From contig JAUXBD010000083.1 of NCBI GenBank assembly GCA_030619585.1, positions 1-6,653 of the forward strand: 6,653 bases of DNA, read 5' to 3'. Every line of letters begins with the position of its first letter. Within the stretch, counting starts at the first letter, position 1. The notes beneath the pieces are model-generated. The model saw nothing but the letters and a program-made list of their open reading frames with translations, ran no database searches and was not told where the DNA came from. The stretch is from Desulfobacteraceae bacterium (GTDB lineage: Bacteria > Desulfobacterota > Desulfobacteria > Desulfobacterales > SURF-7). A program made the position numbers and the translations under genes. Below are positions 1 through 5,584 of the stretch, one piece after another.

Positions 1-20
1 CCATTTTTTACTTTATTATT

Positions 21-47
21 CGCAGATTACGCAGATTCTCGCAGATT
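21..47. repeat. Short tandem repeat, three CGCAGATT units
   Basis: The octamer CGCAGATT occurs at 21-28, 30-37 and 40-47, separated by 1 and 2 bases. Degenerate arrays of this kind (GCAGATTACGCAGATT and similar) are scattered between genes of many bacteria. The units are much too short and too close together to be a CRISPR array. No function can be assigned from the sequence. Confidence 0.6.
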
Positions 48-110
48 AAATACAATTCTTTTATACTGAAGACAAGTTGATTAGTATTATCAAATATTAT
101 CCTTTCTCAT

Positions 111-177
111 TCCTGGATTCCCGCCTTCGCGGGAATGACGGGAACCTGTCATACCTGCGAAGGCAGGGATCCATGAC
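111..177. repeat. Dispersed palindromic repeat, two inverted copies
   Basis: The first copy contains a perfect 8-bp stem, ATTCCCGC (117-124) and GCGGGAAT (129-136), around the loop CTTC. The second copy contains CCTGC (154-158) and GCAGG (163-167) around GAAG. The two copies are also inverted with respect to each other: the reverse complement of 148-175 closely matches 114-139, with a few differences. The core resembles the widespread proteobacterial GGATTCCCGCCTTCGCGGGAATGAC type of repeat, of which Neisseria dRS3 is a well-known relative. It is probably a small mobile or recombination-prone element with no gene of its own. Confidence 0.7.
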
Positions 178-328
178 TTTTGCCTCATGATTTTTGAAAA
201 ATTACCATATAATCATATTTACTTCCCGTCATAGCAGCGCCGATTATTACATATGTCTCCTTATCCCTGACATCCCCATCTGCGTAATCTACCGGATTTA
301 TCAGTCTATCCCTTGTCTCATGATATCA

Positions 329-1453
329 TCAATACACAATCTCCATCTTGCCCTTATTCATCAAGATCCCATATTTCGTATCCGGTTTCGACCCCACAGA
401 GGCGATTTCCAGTTCCGCAAGGGCATAAGGCCCGAACATGCTTTGCAGATTTTTTTTAATCTTGCTTTTAAACGATTGGAAATTTTCCGCATTCAGGCAG
501 ATAATCCCCGTATCGCTCATTTCCTCTATTGGCCTGGTGCCGCATAGTTTTATGTACAGATCCGTAATAGCCGCTTGTCTGTCGAAAACTTCCTGCGTTC
601 CCAGAAAGCAGTCAGTGCAATGGCGGCAGTCGGCATCTTCTTTCTTGCATTGTTTTTTCCGCATGACAAAAAAGGCATACAAGGCCAAATGAGCCGGATG
701 CATATCCATTTCCGTCCTTTTAAAAATCAGCTTTTTTTCCACCAGGTTGACCGTCATCCGTGCCGCTTTTTCCTTAATGAGTGAAAGCATCAGCGTGGCC
801 GGATCTTTAGGTTCGTTTAAATGATCCGGTGATAATTGATCCCGTACGGACACAAAGGGGATATTAATGAGATTGATACAGGCAAATCTTGACTCCTTGT
901 GATACGAATTCCCCTGACTGTCCTTAAGCTCAATGGTTCGGGACTTTTTAGGCGGATAATAAAAGCCGCGGTTGCTCTCGAATTCCGGTGACACCAGCAC
1001 ATGATACAGCCTGTCATGGGGCCTTCCGTAAAGCTGGGCAGCAAGCGTCAGGCATGAACTCATGGTTTTCCTGCCGCCGGCAATAGAAAAATAGACCGCT
1101 GTATCCGGGTCTTTTGTTAATCTGAAGGTCAATTCCATGCATTTTTTCAACAGCCGTTCATTGTCCGACTCATCCAGTATATCCGGCAGTTCATTACCGT
1201 ATTCGTCTGTAGTCACATGAACATTTTCATGATCAAACTGTATGGATGTCGGATTGATTCCATATTCCTCAAGAAAGGTATAATAATGCCCGTTTTTCCC
1301 CCCCAGGAGTTCTGCGTAAACCCTCTCTTTTCCTTCCCTCGTTGTGATCACATGAACAGCATCAATCTCCTGATTGCTCTGATACAGCGCATACAGGGTT
1401 TCTGTAATAACCTGGGGGTTTAAACCTGATACTGCAAGTAAAACACCCTTCAT
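329..1453 (-). CDS. CRISPR-associated CARF protein, NE0113 family (Csm6-type ring nuclease annotation)
   Basis: This 374-residue protein matches the NE0113 family (Cas_NE0113, often labelled CRISPR-associated ring nuclease Csm6). The N-terminal half is a CARF Rossmann fold: strand 1 plus the loop AVSGLNPQVITETLYAL (7-23), the strand HVITTREGKERV (34-45), and the ligand-loop motif SIAGGRKTM (123-131). CARF domains bind cyclic oligoadenylate made by type III Cas10, and members of this family are thought to bind or cleave it in the cytoplasm. Residues 221-374 look like a winged-helix region. It carries an insert with C269, C276, C279 and C282 that could hold a metal, and ends in the conserved-looking KIKKNLQ...YGILMNKGKMEIVY segment. 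No convincing HEPN RNase domain is seen, so a true Csm6 ribonuclease role is doubtful; a sensor, regulator or ring nuclease is likelier. The start ATG overlaps the cas6 stop (ATGA), with GGAG at 1462-1465 as ribosome site. Confidence 0.85.
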   Translation of the reverse strand: MKGVLLAVSGLNPQVITETLYALYQSNQEIDAVHVITTREGKERVYAELLGGKNGHYYTFLEEYGINPTSIQFDHENVHVTTDEYGNELPDILDESDNERLLKKCMELTFRLTKDPDTAVYFSIAGGRKTMSSCLTLAAQLYGRPHDRLYHVLVSPEFESNRGFYYPPKKSRTIELKDSQGNSYHKESRFACINLINIPFVSVRDQLSPDHLNEPKDPATLMLSLIKEKAARMTVNLVEKKLIFKRTEMDMHPAHLALYAFFVMRKKQCKKEDADCRHCTDCFLGTQEVFDRQAAITDLYIKLCGTRPIEEMSDTGIICLNAENFQSFKSKIKKNLQSMFGPYALAELEIASVGSKPDTKYGILMNKGKMEIVY

Positions 1454-2391
1454 GTCAGCAACTCCGCTTTAATCTGTCCAAGCCCAAATGAGGTCTGCTT
1501 GCCAATGTGCACATTTGAACAAAAATCCAACAATGGCATAAATTCACTGACCTTTCCTTTATAAATTACTGATCCAGATATTCCCCCCATGAGCATTGCC
1601 TTGTCCTGTTTAAATGAATATCTACGCCAATCAAACCACTTGAGCTTAGAATTTACAATGCTTACCTCTTTTGCTTTTTTTACCAGTCCCCGGTAATCGA
1701 GTTCCGGTTCACCATCATCATAATATTCAAAAAGCGAAGACACCCTTCTTAACATTGCCCTGACAAGGATATGAAAAGGCAACTCCGCAGTTAGCTTGTT
1801 TTCATATTTTAATCGAAGTGGAGTTTCTATTGTAACTTTTAAGCTAAATACTTTTTCATGTTTTTCCATCGAATCCTGAAGAGTTAAATTTTGGTATATA
1901 TCTGTTGCGTTAAGTTTCCGGTTCTTATCTGAGTAAATGATTCTTCTGCCGTTTTTTACTGATTTAAGAGAAAATGTACCACGGCTCCCATTAACTTTTT
2001 TCCCGATTCCAATCTTACCCATCTGGTCAAATGCGTAAATAAAATAAGGAAAGCTGTTATTTACATCACCGAAAAGAAGCAAGTTAAAGTCAAATGATGA
2101 ACCCATAGGAAAATTTATGTCTTCTGTTAAAGGTGGTTCAATTACAAAAGGATGTGGTTGTGAAGCTATCCTTGAACTTTTAACTGGTAGCCCGCTATCA
2201 GAAGTTTCAAAAACCAATGAGTAGACGCATTGTCGCTTCAGCAGGCACTGGTCACATGTCTGTCTTTTCAAGGCACACACGACTTTTTTCAAGGCACGTC
2301 CGAATACACCTCTAAACGTAGAACCTTTATAACTGGGTAGAATAGCCTCTTTGTCAAGCTGGCAAAAGAATCGATACTTTCCATATAACAT
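1450..2391 (-). CDS. cas6: Cas6-family CRISPR pre-crRNA processing endoribonuclease
   Basis: The 313-residue product cuts pre-crRNA within repeats to give guide RNAs. The N-terminus YRFFCQLDKEAILPSYKGST (6-25), followed by FRGVFGRALKKVVC, is the usual opening of the Cas6 group in Pfam CRISPR_Cas6 (PF10040). It is followed by a cysteine cluster, C39, C46, C49 and C55. A glycine-rich stretch KIGIGKKVNGSRG lies at 126-138. The C-terminal RAMP glycine-rich loop is HIGKQTSFGLGQI (295-307), ending just before the stop as in the family. The catalytic residues cannot be named with certainty. The frame is open upstream to a Met codon at 2511, but the start at 2391 has GGGGG at 2397-2401 five bases away and the normal family N-terminus. 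Translation is probably coupled to the CARF gene downstream through the ATGA overlap. No repeat array is visible in the window, so the substrate must be encoded elsewhere. Confidence 0.9.
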   Translation of the reverse strand: MLYGKYRFFCQLDKEAILPSYKGSTFRGVFGRALKKVVCALKRQTCDQCLLKRQCVYSLVFETSDSGLPVKSSRIASQPHPFVIEPPLTEDINFPMGSSFDFNLLLFGDVNNSFPYFIYAFDQMGKIGIGKKVNGSRGTFSLKSVKNGRRIIYSDKNRKLNATDIYQNLTLQDSMEKHEKVFSLKVTIETPLRLKYENKLTAELPFHILVRAMLRRVSSLFEYYDDGEPELDYRGLVKKAKEVSIVNSKLKWFDWRRYSFKQDKAMLMGGISGSVIYKGKVSEFMPLLDFCSNVHIGKQTSFGLGQIKAELLT

Positions 2392-2396
2392 CTTAA

Positions 2397-2402
2397 CCCC
2401 CA
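2397..2402 (-). promoter_or_regulatory. Ribosome binding site fixing the cas6 start
   Basis: Read on the minus strand, TGGGGG lies five bases before the ATG at 2391. The in-frame ATG at 2403 overlaps this run of G and has no comparable site of its own. The far upstream Met codon at 2511 would add 40 residues with no family resemblance. This supports 2391 as the cas6 start. Confidence 0.5.
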
Positions 2403-2417
2403 TAAGATAAACAGTGA

Positions 2418-2495
2418 ATTGCAATAAAATAGTACTTTTTATGAGTTGTACTTTACTGTAAATGGGACAAAACAAAAGTACTGCAACATTGCAAT
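2418..2495. promoter_or_regulatory. Compound inverted repeat upstream of cas6
   Basis: The left arm (2418-2439) reads ATTGCAAT, five unrelated bases, then AGTACTTTT. The right arm (2474-2495) is the mirror image: AAAAGTACT, five bases, then ATTGCAAT. The arms match at 17 of 22 positions, and the mismatches are exactly the five spacer bases. ATTGCAAT and AGTACT are each palindromes by themselves. A related TGTACT lies in the 34-base centre. The site ends 27 bases before the cas6 start, inside its presumed leader or promoter. This pattern of conserved half-sites with a free spacer suggests protein binding (an operator) rather than an RNA hairpin. The regulator is unknown. Confidence 0.5.
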
Positions 2496-2751
2496 GAATT
2501 CGTTTTTTCAAAAAGTTGCGTACGCTATCTTCTGAAAGAAAAATGCGTTTTGCAGATTTTACTTAAAACAATAATTCTAGTTATAATTATAAACTGATAG
2601 GTCAATTGAAAATATATAGAAAGATTTAATCTTACCTTGTTGATTTGTCAAAAGAAAAACCAAATACTGGAATTCCGGATGCCGGGATTAAAGGCAAGAA
2701 CTTGAGAGGGTACTCTCTCTGAAAAGAGCGGGATTTCCGCTACGCTCCAAC
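2496..2751. other. Intergenic, AT-rich, possible cas operon promoter region
   Basis: No gene is seen. A near-palindromic AT-rich motif, AGTTATAATTATAAACT (2579-2595), gives TATAAT-like hexamers on both strands: 2586-2591 on the minus strand and 2582-2587 on the plus strand. The minus one could be a -10 box for the cas6 operon, leaving a leader of roughly 190 bases that would include the compound inverted repeat. No good -35 hexamer stands at the right distance, so this is weak. A small hairpin, GAGAG (2704-2708) with CTCTC (2713-2717), lies further right. Confidence 0.25.
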
Positions 2752-2761
2752 AGGCGCAGAT

Positions 2762-2911
2762 CAATGTCATTAACTTAATAAATTTGGAGATAATTACAAC
2801 ATTTTTTTACCATGAAGATCATGAAGGCATGAAGAAAAGAGAAAAAAATCTTCATGTTCTTCATGATCTTCATGGTGATCAATAATAAAGTCTCTTAAGT
2901 TAATGGCATTG
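2762..2911. mobile_element. MITE-like element, 150 bp, with terminal inverted repeats
   Basis: The left end CAATGTCATTAACTTAA (2762-2778) and the reverse complement of the right end, CAATGCCATTAACTTAA (2895-2911), agree at 16 of 17 positions. A 10-base direct repeat flanks them. There is no coding capacity, so mobility would depend on a transposase supplied in trans. The ends and the long target duplication recall IS4-type elements, whose ends in my memory read like TAATGCCGATCAGTTAAG, but the family assignment is only a suggestion. The centre is mostly one long imperfect hairpin (2809-2876). It sits between two divergent operons, where it could affect expression of either. Confidence 0.75.
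2809..2876. repeat. Internal hairpin of CATGAAG heptamers
   Basis: The left arm has CATGAAG at 2811-2817, 2820-2826 and 2828-2834. The right arm has the complement CTTCATG at 2850-2856, 2859-2865 and 2868-2874. The arms 2809-2835 and 2849-2876 pair almost fully with one single-base bulge around a purine-rich loop of 13 bases. The heptamer spacing of 8-9 bases resembles the ACCATGAAG/CATGAAG short dispersed repeats found between bacterial genes. Transcribed, it would form a strong stem, but no T-run follows to suggest a classic terminator. Confidence 0.65.
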
Positions 2912-2921
2912 AGGCGCAGAT

Positions 2922-3238
2922 TATAAGAGACCTTTGCCTACATTCATTATTCAGCTTAAAAGAATGAAAGTCTTGTGTGAGTCTTAAAAAAGCAATATGT
3001 TGTTTTCGAGACGGATAAAGTGGCAAAGGCTTTATTAAAGTGACTATGGATAGGTTCTGCAGCGGGTTTATTTAATGGTAATTGTTTGATGGTTTTTCAT
3101 CTCAATTTACTGATCCTTTTTGTTTAAGGCCAGAGGTTGAGGAAAAGCGGTTACCCTTGGGCAGAATTAACAGCATTTGATTTAATCCCCGCATTTTGAT
3201 ACACCACAAAGAACAAAACCAACAGGGGGTAAAAGATA
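2922..3238. other. Intergenic region before the membrane protein/SDR operon
   Basis: No gene, tRNA or repeat array is seen in these 317 bases. Open frames are short and lack ribosome sites. A promoter for the plus-strand operon should lie here. Weak candidates are TTGATG near 3086 with TACTGA downstream, and TTGATT near 3178 with GATACA downstream, but neither is convincing. Confidence 0.35.
3224..3230 (+). promoter_or_regulatory. Ribosome binding site for the GTG start at 3239
   Basis: AGGGGGT stands eight bases before GTG at 3239. No ATG in frame lies nearby upstream, and the next in-frame Met codon would remove the first membrane helix. The site therefore decides for the GTG start. Confidence 0.55.
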
Positions 3239-3676
3239 GTGTATAACACATTAAAAAATCCAGGCAAATTGCTGGCATTTATATTAAACATTATAGCATT
3301 TCATTCATTTGCGGTAGGCGTTGTACTGATTCTGCAACCCCAATTTCTGATGGAATTTTCAGGGTTTGGCCAGAATTGCCAGCGTTTTTTTCCGGTACAG
3401 GGAGGTGTTTTTCACATTGTAATGGCTATTTGTTATACAATGGCTGCTTTGGACCCGGATGAACGAAGATGCATGATTGTTTTTTCAATTATTGCAAAAT
3501 CAATTGCCACATTTTTTTTATTAACCTATTTTTTTGCATTTGATGCAAAATGGGTCATTCTCCTATCCGGAATTGGTGATGGTTTAATGGGGATAGTTAT
3601 TTACATAGCCCATAGAAATTATCTTACTTTTTCTAAAAACCAATGCGGGGATAGAATAAAGGCACAAAATGGATAA
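3239..3676 (+). CDS. Small four-helix integral membrane protein, unknown function
   Basis: The 145-residue protein begins with GTG. It shows four hydrophobic segments, roughly residues 11-33, 50-70, 78-100 and 104-125, with a basic, soluble tail (126-145). The short conserved-looking segment GFGQNCQRFFPVQGG (42-56) precedes helix 2, and DPDERR (72-77) forms the loop between helices 2 and 3. I do not recognise a named family with certainty and see no catalytic or transport motif. Its stop lies inside the next gene: the SDR-fusion ATG at 3669 overlaps its last codons by 8 bases, so the two are probably cotranscribed and translationally coupled. The most likely role is a membrane partner or anchor of the SDR protein, but this is inferred from gene order only. 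Confidence 0.75.
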   Translation: MYNTLKNPGKLLAFILNIIAFHSFAVGVVLILQPQFLMEFSGFGQNCQRFFPVQGGVFHIVMAICYTMAALDPDERRCMIVFSIIAKSIATFFLLTYFFAFDAKWVILLSGIGDGLMGIVIYIAHRNYLTFSKNQCGDRIKAQNG

Positions 3677-5324
3677 AAAACTGCCGGGAATTGTTGTAAC
3701 AGGAGCATCCGGTTTTATCGGAAGACATTTTATAATTGCAGTATCAAGGCAGTTTAGGCTGTTTTGTCTGGCACGTCGCAGTCAAAAGGAGGCGGGCATA
3801 CCAAAAGATGATAATATTCAATGGTTACAGGCAGACATAACAAAATGGCAGGATCTGCTCGCTGTTATTAAGCATGTTAAAAATAACGGTAATGCAGACT
3901 ATGTGCTTCACCTGGCAGGTTATTATGACTTTACTATGGATGAAAATCCTGCATATGAAAAGACCAATGTAGCAGGGACCCGTTATGTTCTAAACATGTC
4001 GCAGTTGCTAAAAATAAAACATTTCATATTTTCCAGCTCCCTTGCAGCGTGCAAATTTCCGCCTTATGAAAAGACTCTTACTGAAGACAGCCTCCCGGAT
4101 GCTGAGTTTCCTTATGCGCGAAGTAAAAAAAGGGGTGAGGCTGTTATCAGAGATTATGCCGGCGGGCTTTCCTGCTCTGTTGTTCGTCTCGCAGCAGTTT
4201 ACAGCGACTGGTGTGAATATCCGCCTTTATATATGATTCTTAAAACATGGCTTTCGAAAAACAGTTTTATGTCAAAGACTTTGGGTGGCCGGGGTGAATC
4301 AGCCGTACCTTATATTCACATAAAAGATCTTATCAAAATCTTTCTGCGAATCATTGAAACAAACGATTCTCTTCCTGAATTTGGAATCTATTGCGCAAGT
4401 CCGCCCGGCTCTGTTTCACATAAAGACCTTTTTAATACGGCAACCAAATATTACTATGGCCATGACATTGTCCCGATACTGATACCAAAACCCGTTGCTG
4501 CTCTTGGCCTTGTTTTAAAATCTTTTTTTGGAAATCTTGTGGGCAGGGAACCTTTTGAACAACCCTGGATGGTGAAATACATTGATAAAAAACTTAACAT
4601 TGACCCCTCTGCCACATATAAAGCTCTTAACTGGAGGCCAACGCCTCGATATCATATATTGAGACGGCTTTTGTTTTTAACTGAAAAAATGATAAACAGC
4701 CCCACAAACTGGATGTTTAGAAATGAGGCCCTTTTAAAAAGGATAGCTGTGCGAAAAAGCACCACCATATATGATGTTTTAGTTGAAAAACGCACAGTGC
4801 TTATTGAAAAAACCTTAGAGCAGATTTTAAGTCCTGAAAATGCTTCGCTATTTCAAAATTACCGGAAGATGGACCATGACCTTTTGAAATGGTATGTTTC
4901 CCTGGGATATCAACTAATCTCAACAACGGTAAGAGATCGCGACCGTATACTTATGCAGGAGTATGCTCAGATAATAGTTTTACGTCGTTATGCAGAGGGG
5001 TTTGAAACAAAAGAGATAAAATCTTTCCTTTATATGTTGAGAAACACAATAAGTGACGCCCTTAAAACCTCACCGGAGCTCAAAGGTATGGGACAGCGTA
5101 TTAACGATTATATCCACCTGACAATACAGTTTACAATTGATGAAATTGAAGACATGTATGAGTTTCTTGAATCCCAACCTTCTGCATATATCCAGGAAAT
5201 TGAAAAAAATGACTCCCCCGCAAGCAACGATGACCTTAAGAGAATCGTACGAAAGATAGAGGACATCTGCGGCGATTCTATAGGCAACCGTTTGAGCAGC
5301 GAATTCCTGAACCTTCGTAGATAA
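3669..5324 (+). CDS. Extended SDR (NAD-dependent epimerase/dehydratase family) fused to a helical RsbRD-like C-terminal domain
   Basis: The 551-residue protein has two parts. Residues 6-330 form an extended short-chain dehydrogenase/reductase: the Rossmann loop TGASGFIG (11-18), DYVLHLAGYYDF (77-88), the serine strand IFSSS (120-124), the catalytic pair Y149 and K153 in YARSK, and the late motif VPYIHIKDLI (213-222). It should bind NAD(P) and act on a nucleotide sugar, sterol-like or other hydroxyl/keto substrate; which one cannot be told. Residues about 365-505 are helical with no SDR counterpart. Segments such as VLVEKRTVLIEKTLEQIL (370-387) and VLRRYAEGFETKEIKSFLYM (437-456) resemble the RsbRD N-terminal domain of stressosome and kinase sensor proteins. 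That link is moderate at best. Typical extended SDRs stop near 300-350 residues, so the extension is unusual. The ATG at 3669 has AAAGG at 3658-3662 and overlaps the membrane-protein gene. No clear terminator follows. Confidence 0.85.
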   Translation: MDKKLPGIVVTGASGFIGRHFIIAVSRQFRLFCLARRSQKEAGIPKDDNIQWLQADITKWQDLLAVIKHVKNNGNADYVLHLAGYYDFTMDENPAYEKTNVAGTRYVLNMSQLLKIKHFIFSSSLAACKFPPYEKTLTEDSLPDAEFPYARSKKRGEAVIRDYAGGLSCSVVRLAAVYSDWCEYPPLYMILKTWLSKNSFMSKTLGGRGESAVPYIHIKDLIKIFLRIIETNDSLPEFGIYCASPPGSVSHKDLFNTATKYYYGHDIVPILIPKPVAALGLVLKSFFGNLVGREPFEQPWMVKYIDKKLNIDPSATYKALNWRPTPRYHILRRLLFLTEKMINSPTNWMFRNEALLKRIAVRKSTTIYDVLVEKRTVLIEKTLEQILSPENASLFQNYRKMDHDLLKWYVSLGYQLISTTVRDRDRILMQEYAQIIVLRRYAEGFETKEIKSFLYMLRNTISDALKTSPELKGMGQRINDYIHLTIQFTIDEIEDMYEFLESQPSAYIQEIEKNDSPASNDDLKRIVRKIEDICGDSIGNRLSSEFLNLRR

Positions 5325-5330
5325 TTATAT

Positions 5331-5584
5331 TCACCTGGAAAGCTCGTAGTTCCGTGCTGTTTCAAACATTATTCTGAAATTCTCCGGTTTGCAGTCCGGA
5401 GGCACAGCTTTTTGCAGTAGGCTTCCACATCTTCCGGTTTTCCAGGAGAGAGCATTGTGGCTGAAAGGTCACCATAAATACAATTGCAATGAAAATATCC
5501 GTTGTGCTGTCAATGGCCATAACTCCATATCCCTTTGGAAGCTCCTTGAAATATTCATTGTTTCTTTTGACATGGCTGATCTCC
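5331..5584 (-). pseudogene. Remnant of uroporphyrinogen-decarboxylase-family (corrinoid methyltransferase-like) gene
   Basis: Three minus-strand pieces in shifting frames recall the C-terminal third of URO-D/MtaA/CmuA-type proteins. Piece one, from about 5584 to 5490, reads EYFKELPKGYGVMAIDSTTD. Piece two, about 5490-5405, includes CIYGDLSATMLSPG and then PEDVEAYCKKL. Piece three, 5405-5331, reads VPPDCKPENF, then ETARNYELSR and a stop. Between pieces two and three the stretch that normally carries GGGFILSSGC is deleted, with a frame change at 5405. Between pieces one and two about ten family residues are missing and the frame shifts. The N-terminal two thirds are absent: the remnant begins right at the stop of the TonB receptor gene. 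Intact members transfer methyl groups between corrinoid proteins and thiols such as coenzyme M, or decarboxylate uroporphyrinogen. This copy cannot be functional. Confidence 0.7.

Larger units (their letters stand above)
1..328. other. Non-coding flank with dispersed repeats
   Basis: No credible gene is seen here on either strand. The open frames reaching into it from the right lie antisense to the CARF gene and show no family resemblance. It contains three close copies of CGCAGATT near the left end and a palindromic dispersed repeat at 111-177. The rest, directly downstream of the minus-strand CRISPR operon, is AT-rich. I see no repeat-spacer periodicity, and no GC-rich hairpin with a T-run that would make a clear terminator for that operon. 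The 111-177 palindromes could end transcription, but this is only a guess. Confidence 0.6.
2752..2921. repeat. 10-base target-site duplication flanking the MITE
   Basis: AGGCGCAGAT occurs at 2752-2761 and again at 2912-2921, directly abutting the outer ends of the inverted repeats. Identical direct copies at both edges are the mark of transposition. Removing the element and one copy rebuilds a continuous empty site reading CTCCAAC-AGGCGCAGAT-TATAAG. The two copies are still identical, which suggests the insertion is not ancient. Confidence 0.75.

Noticed and set aside
1..328. Possible CRISPR array next to the cas genes
   Set aside because: Only short CGCAGATT units 1-2 bases apart and one palindromic repeat pair are present. 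There are no 25-40 base repeats with regular spacers. The 2392-3238 gap likewise has none.
698..718. HEPN-like R-x5-H spacing (R246, H252) in the CARF protein
   Set aside because: It falls in what looks like a beta-hairpin leading into the winged helix, without HEPN helices around it, so the spacing is probably chance.
194..784. Plus-strand frames opposite the CARF gene
   Set aside because: They are antisense to a gene with clear family motifs, lack ribosome sites and show no protein-like composition.
2392..2511. Longer cas6 start at 2511 adding 40 residues
   Set aside because: The extension has no Cas6 resemblance, overlaps the compound inverted repeat and is not needed: the family N-terminus begins at 2391, behind a G-rich ribosome site.
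2664..2692. CTGGAATTCCGGATGCCGGGA as another copy of the 111-177 repeat
   Set aside because: It shares only the first few bases and G/C-rich character. The stem sequence does not match, so the likeness is too weak to call.
2720..2995. Open frame rebuilt across the MITE after virtual excision
   Set aside because: Joining the flanks gives only about 33 codons between stops, with no start or recognised family. This is expected by chance.
5108..5365. Minus-strand 85-codon frame under the SDR gene's 3' end
   Set aside because: It is antisense to the helical domain of the SDR fusion and has no family resemblance.
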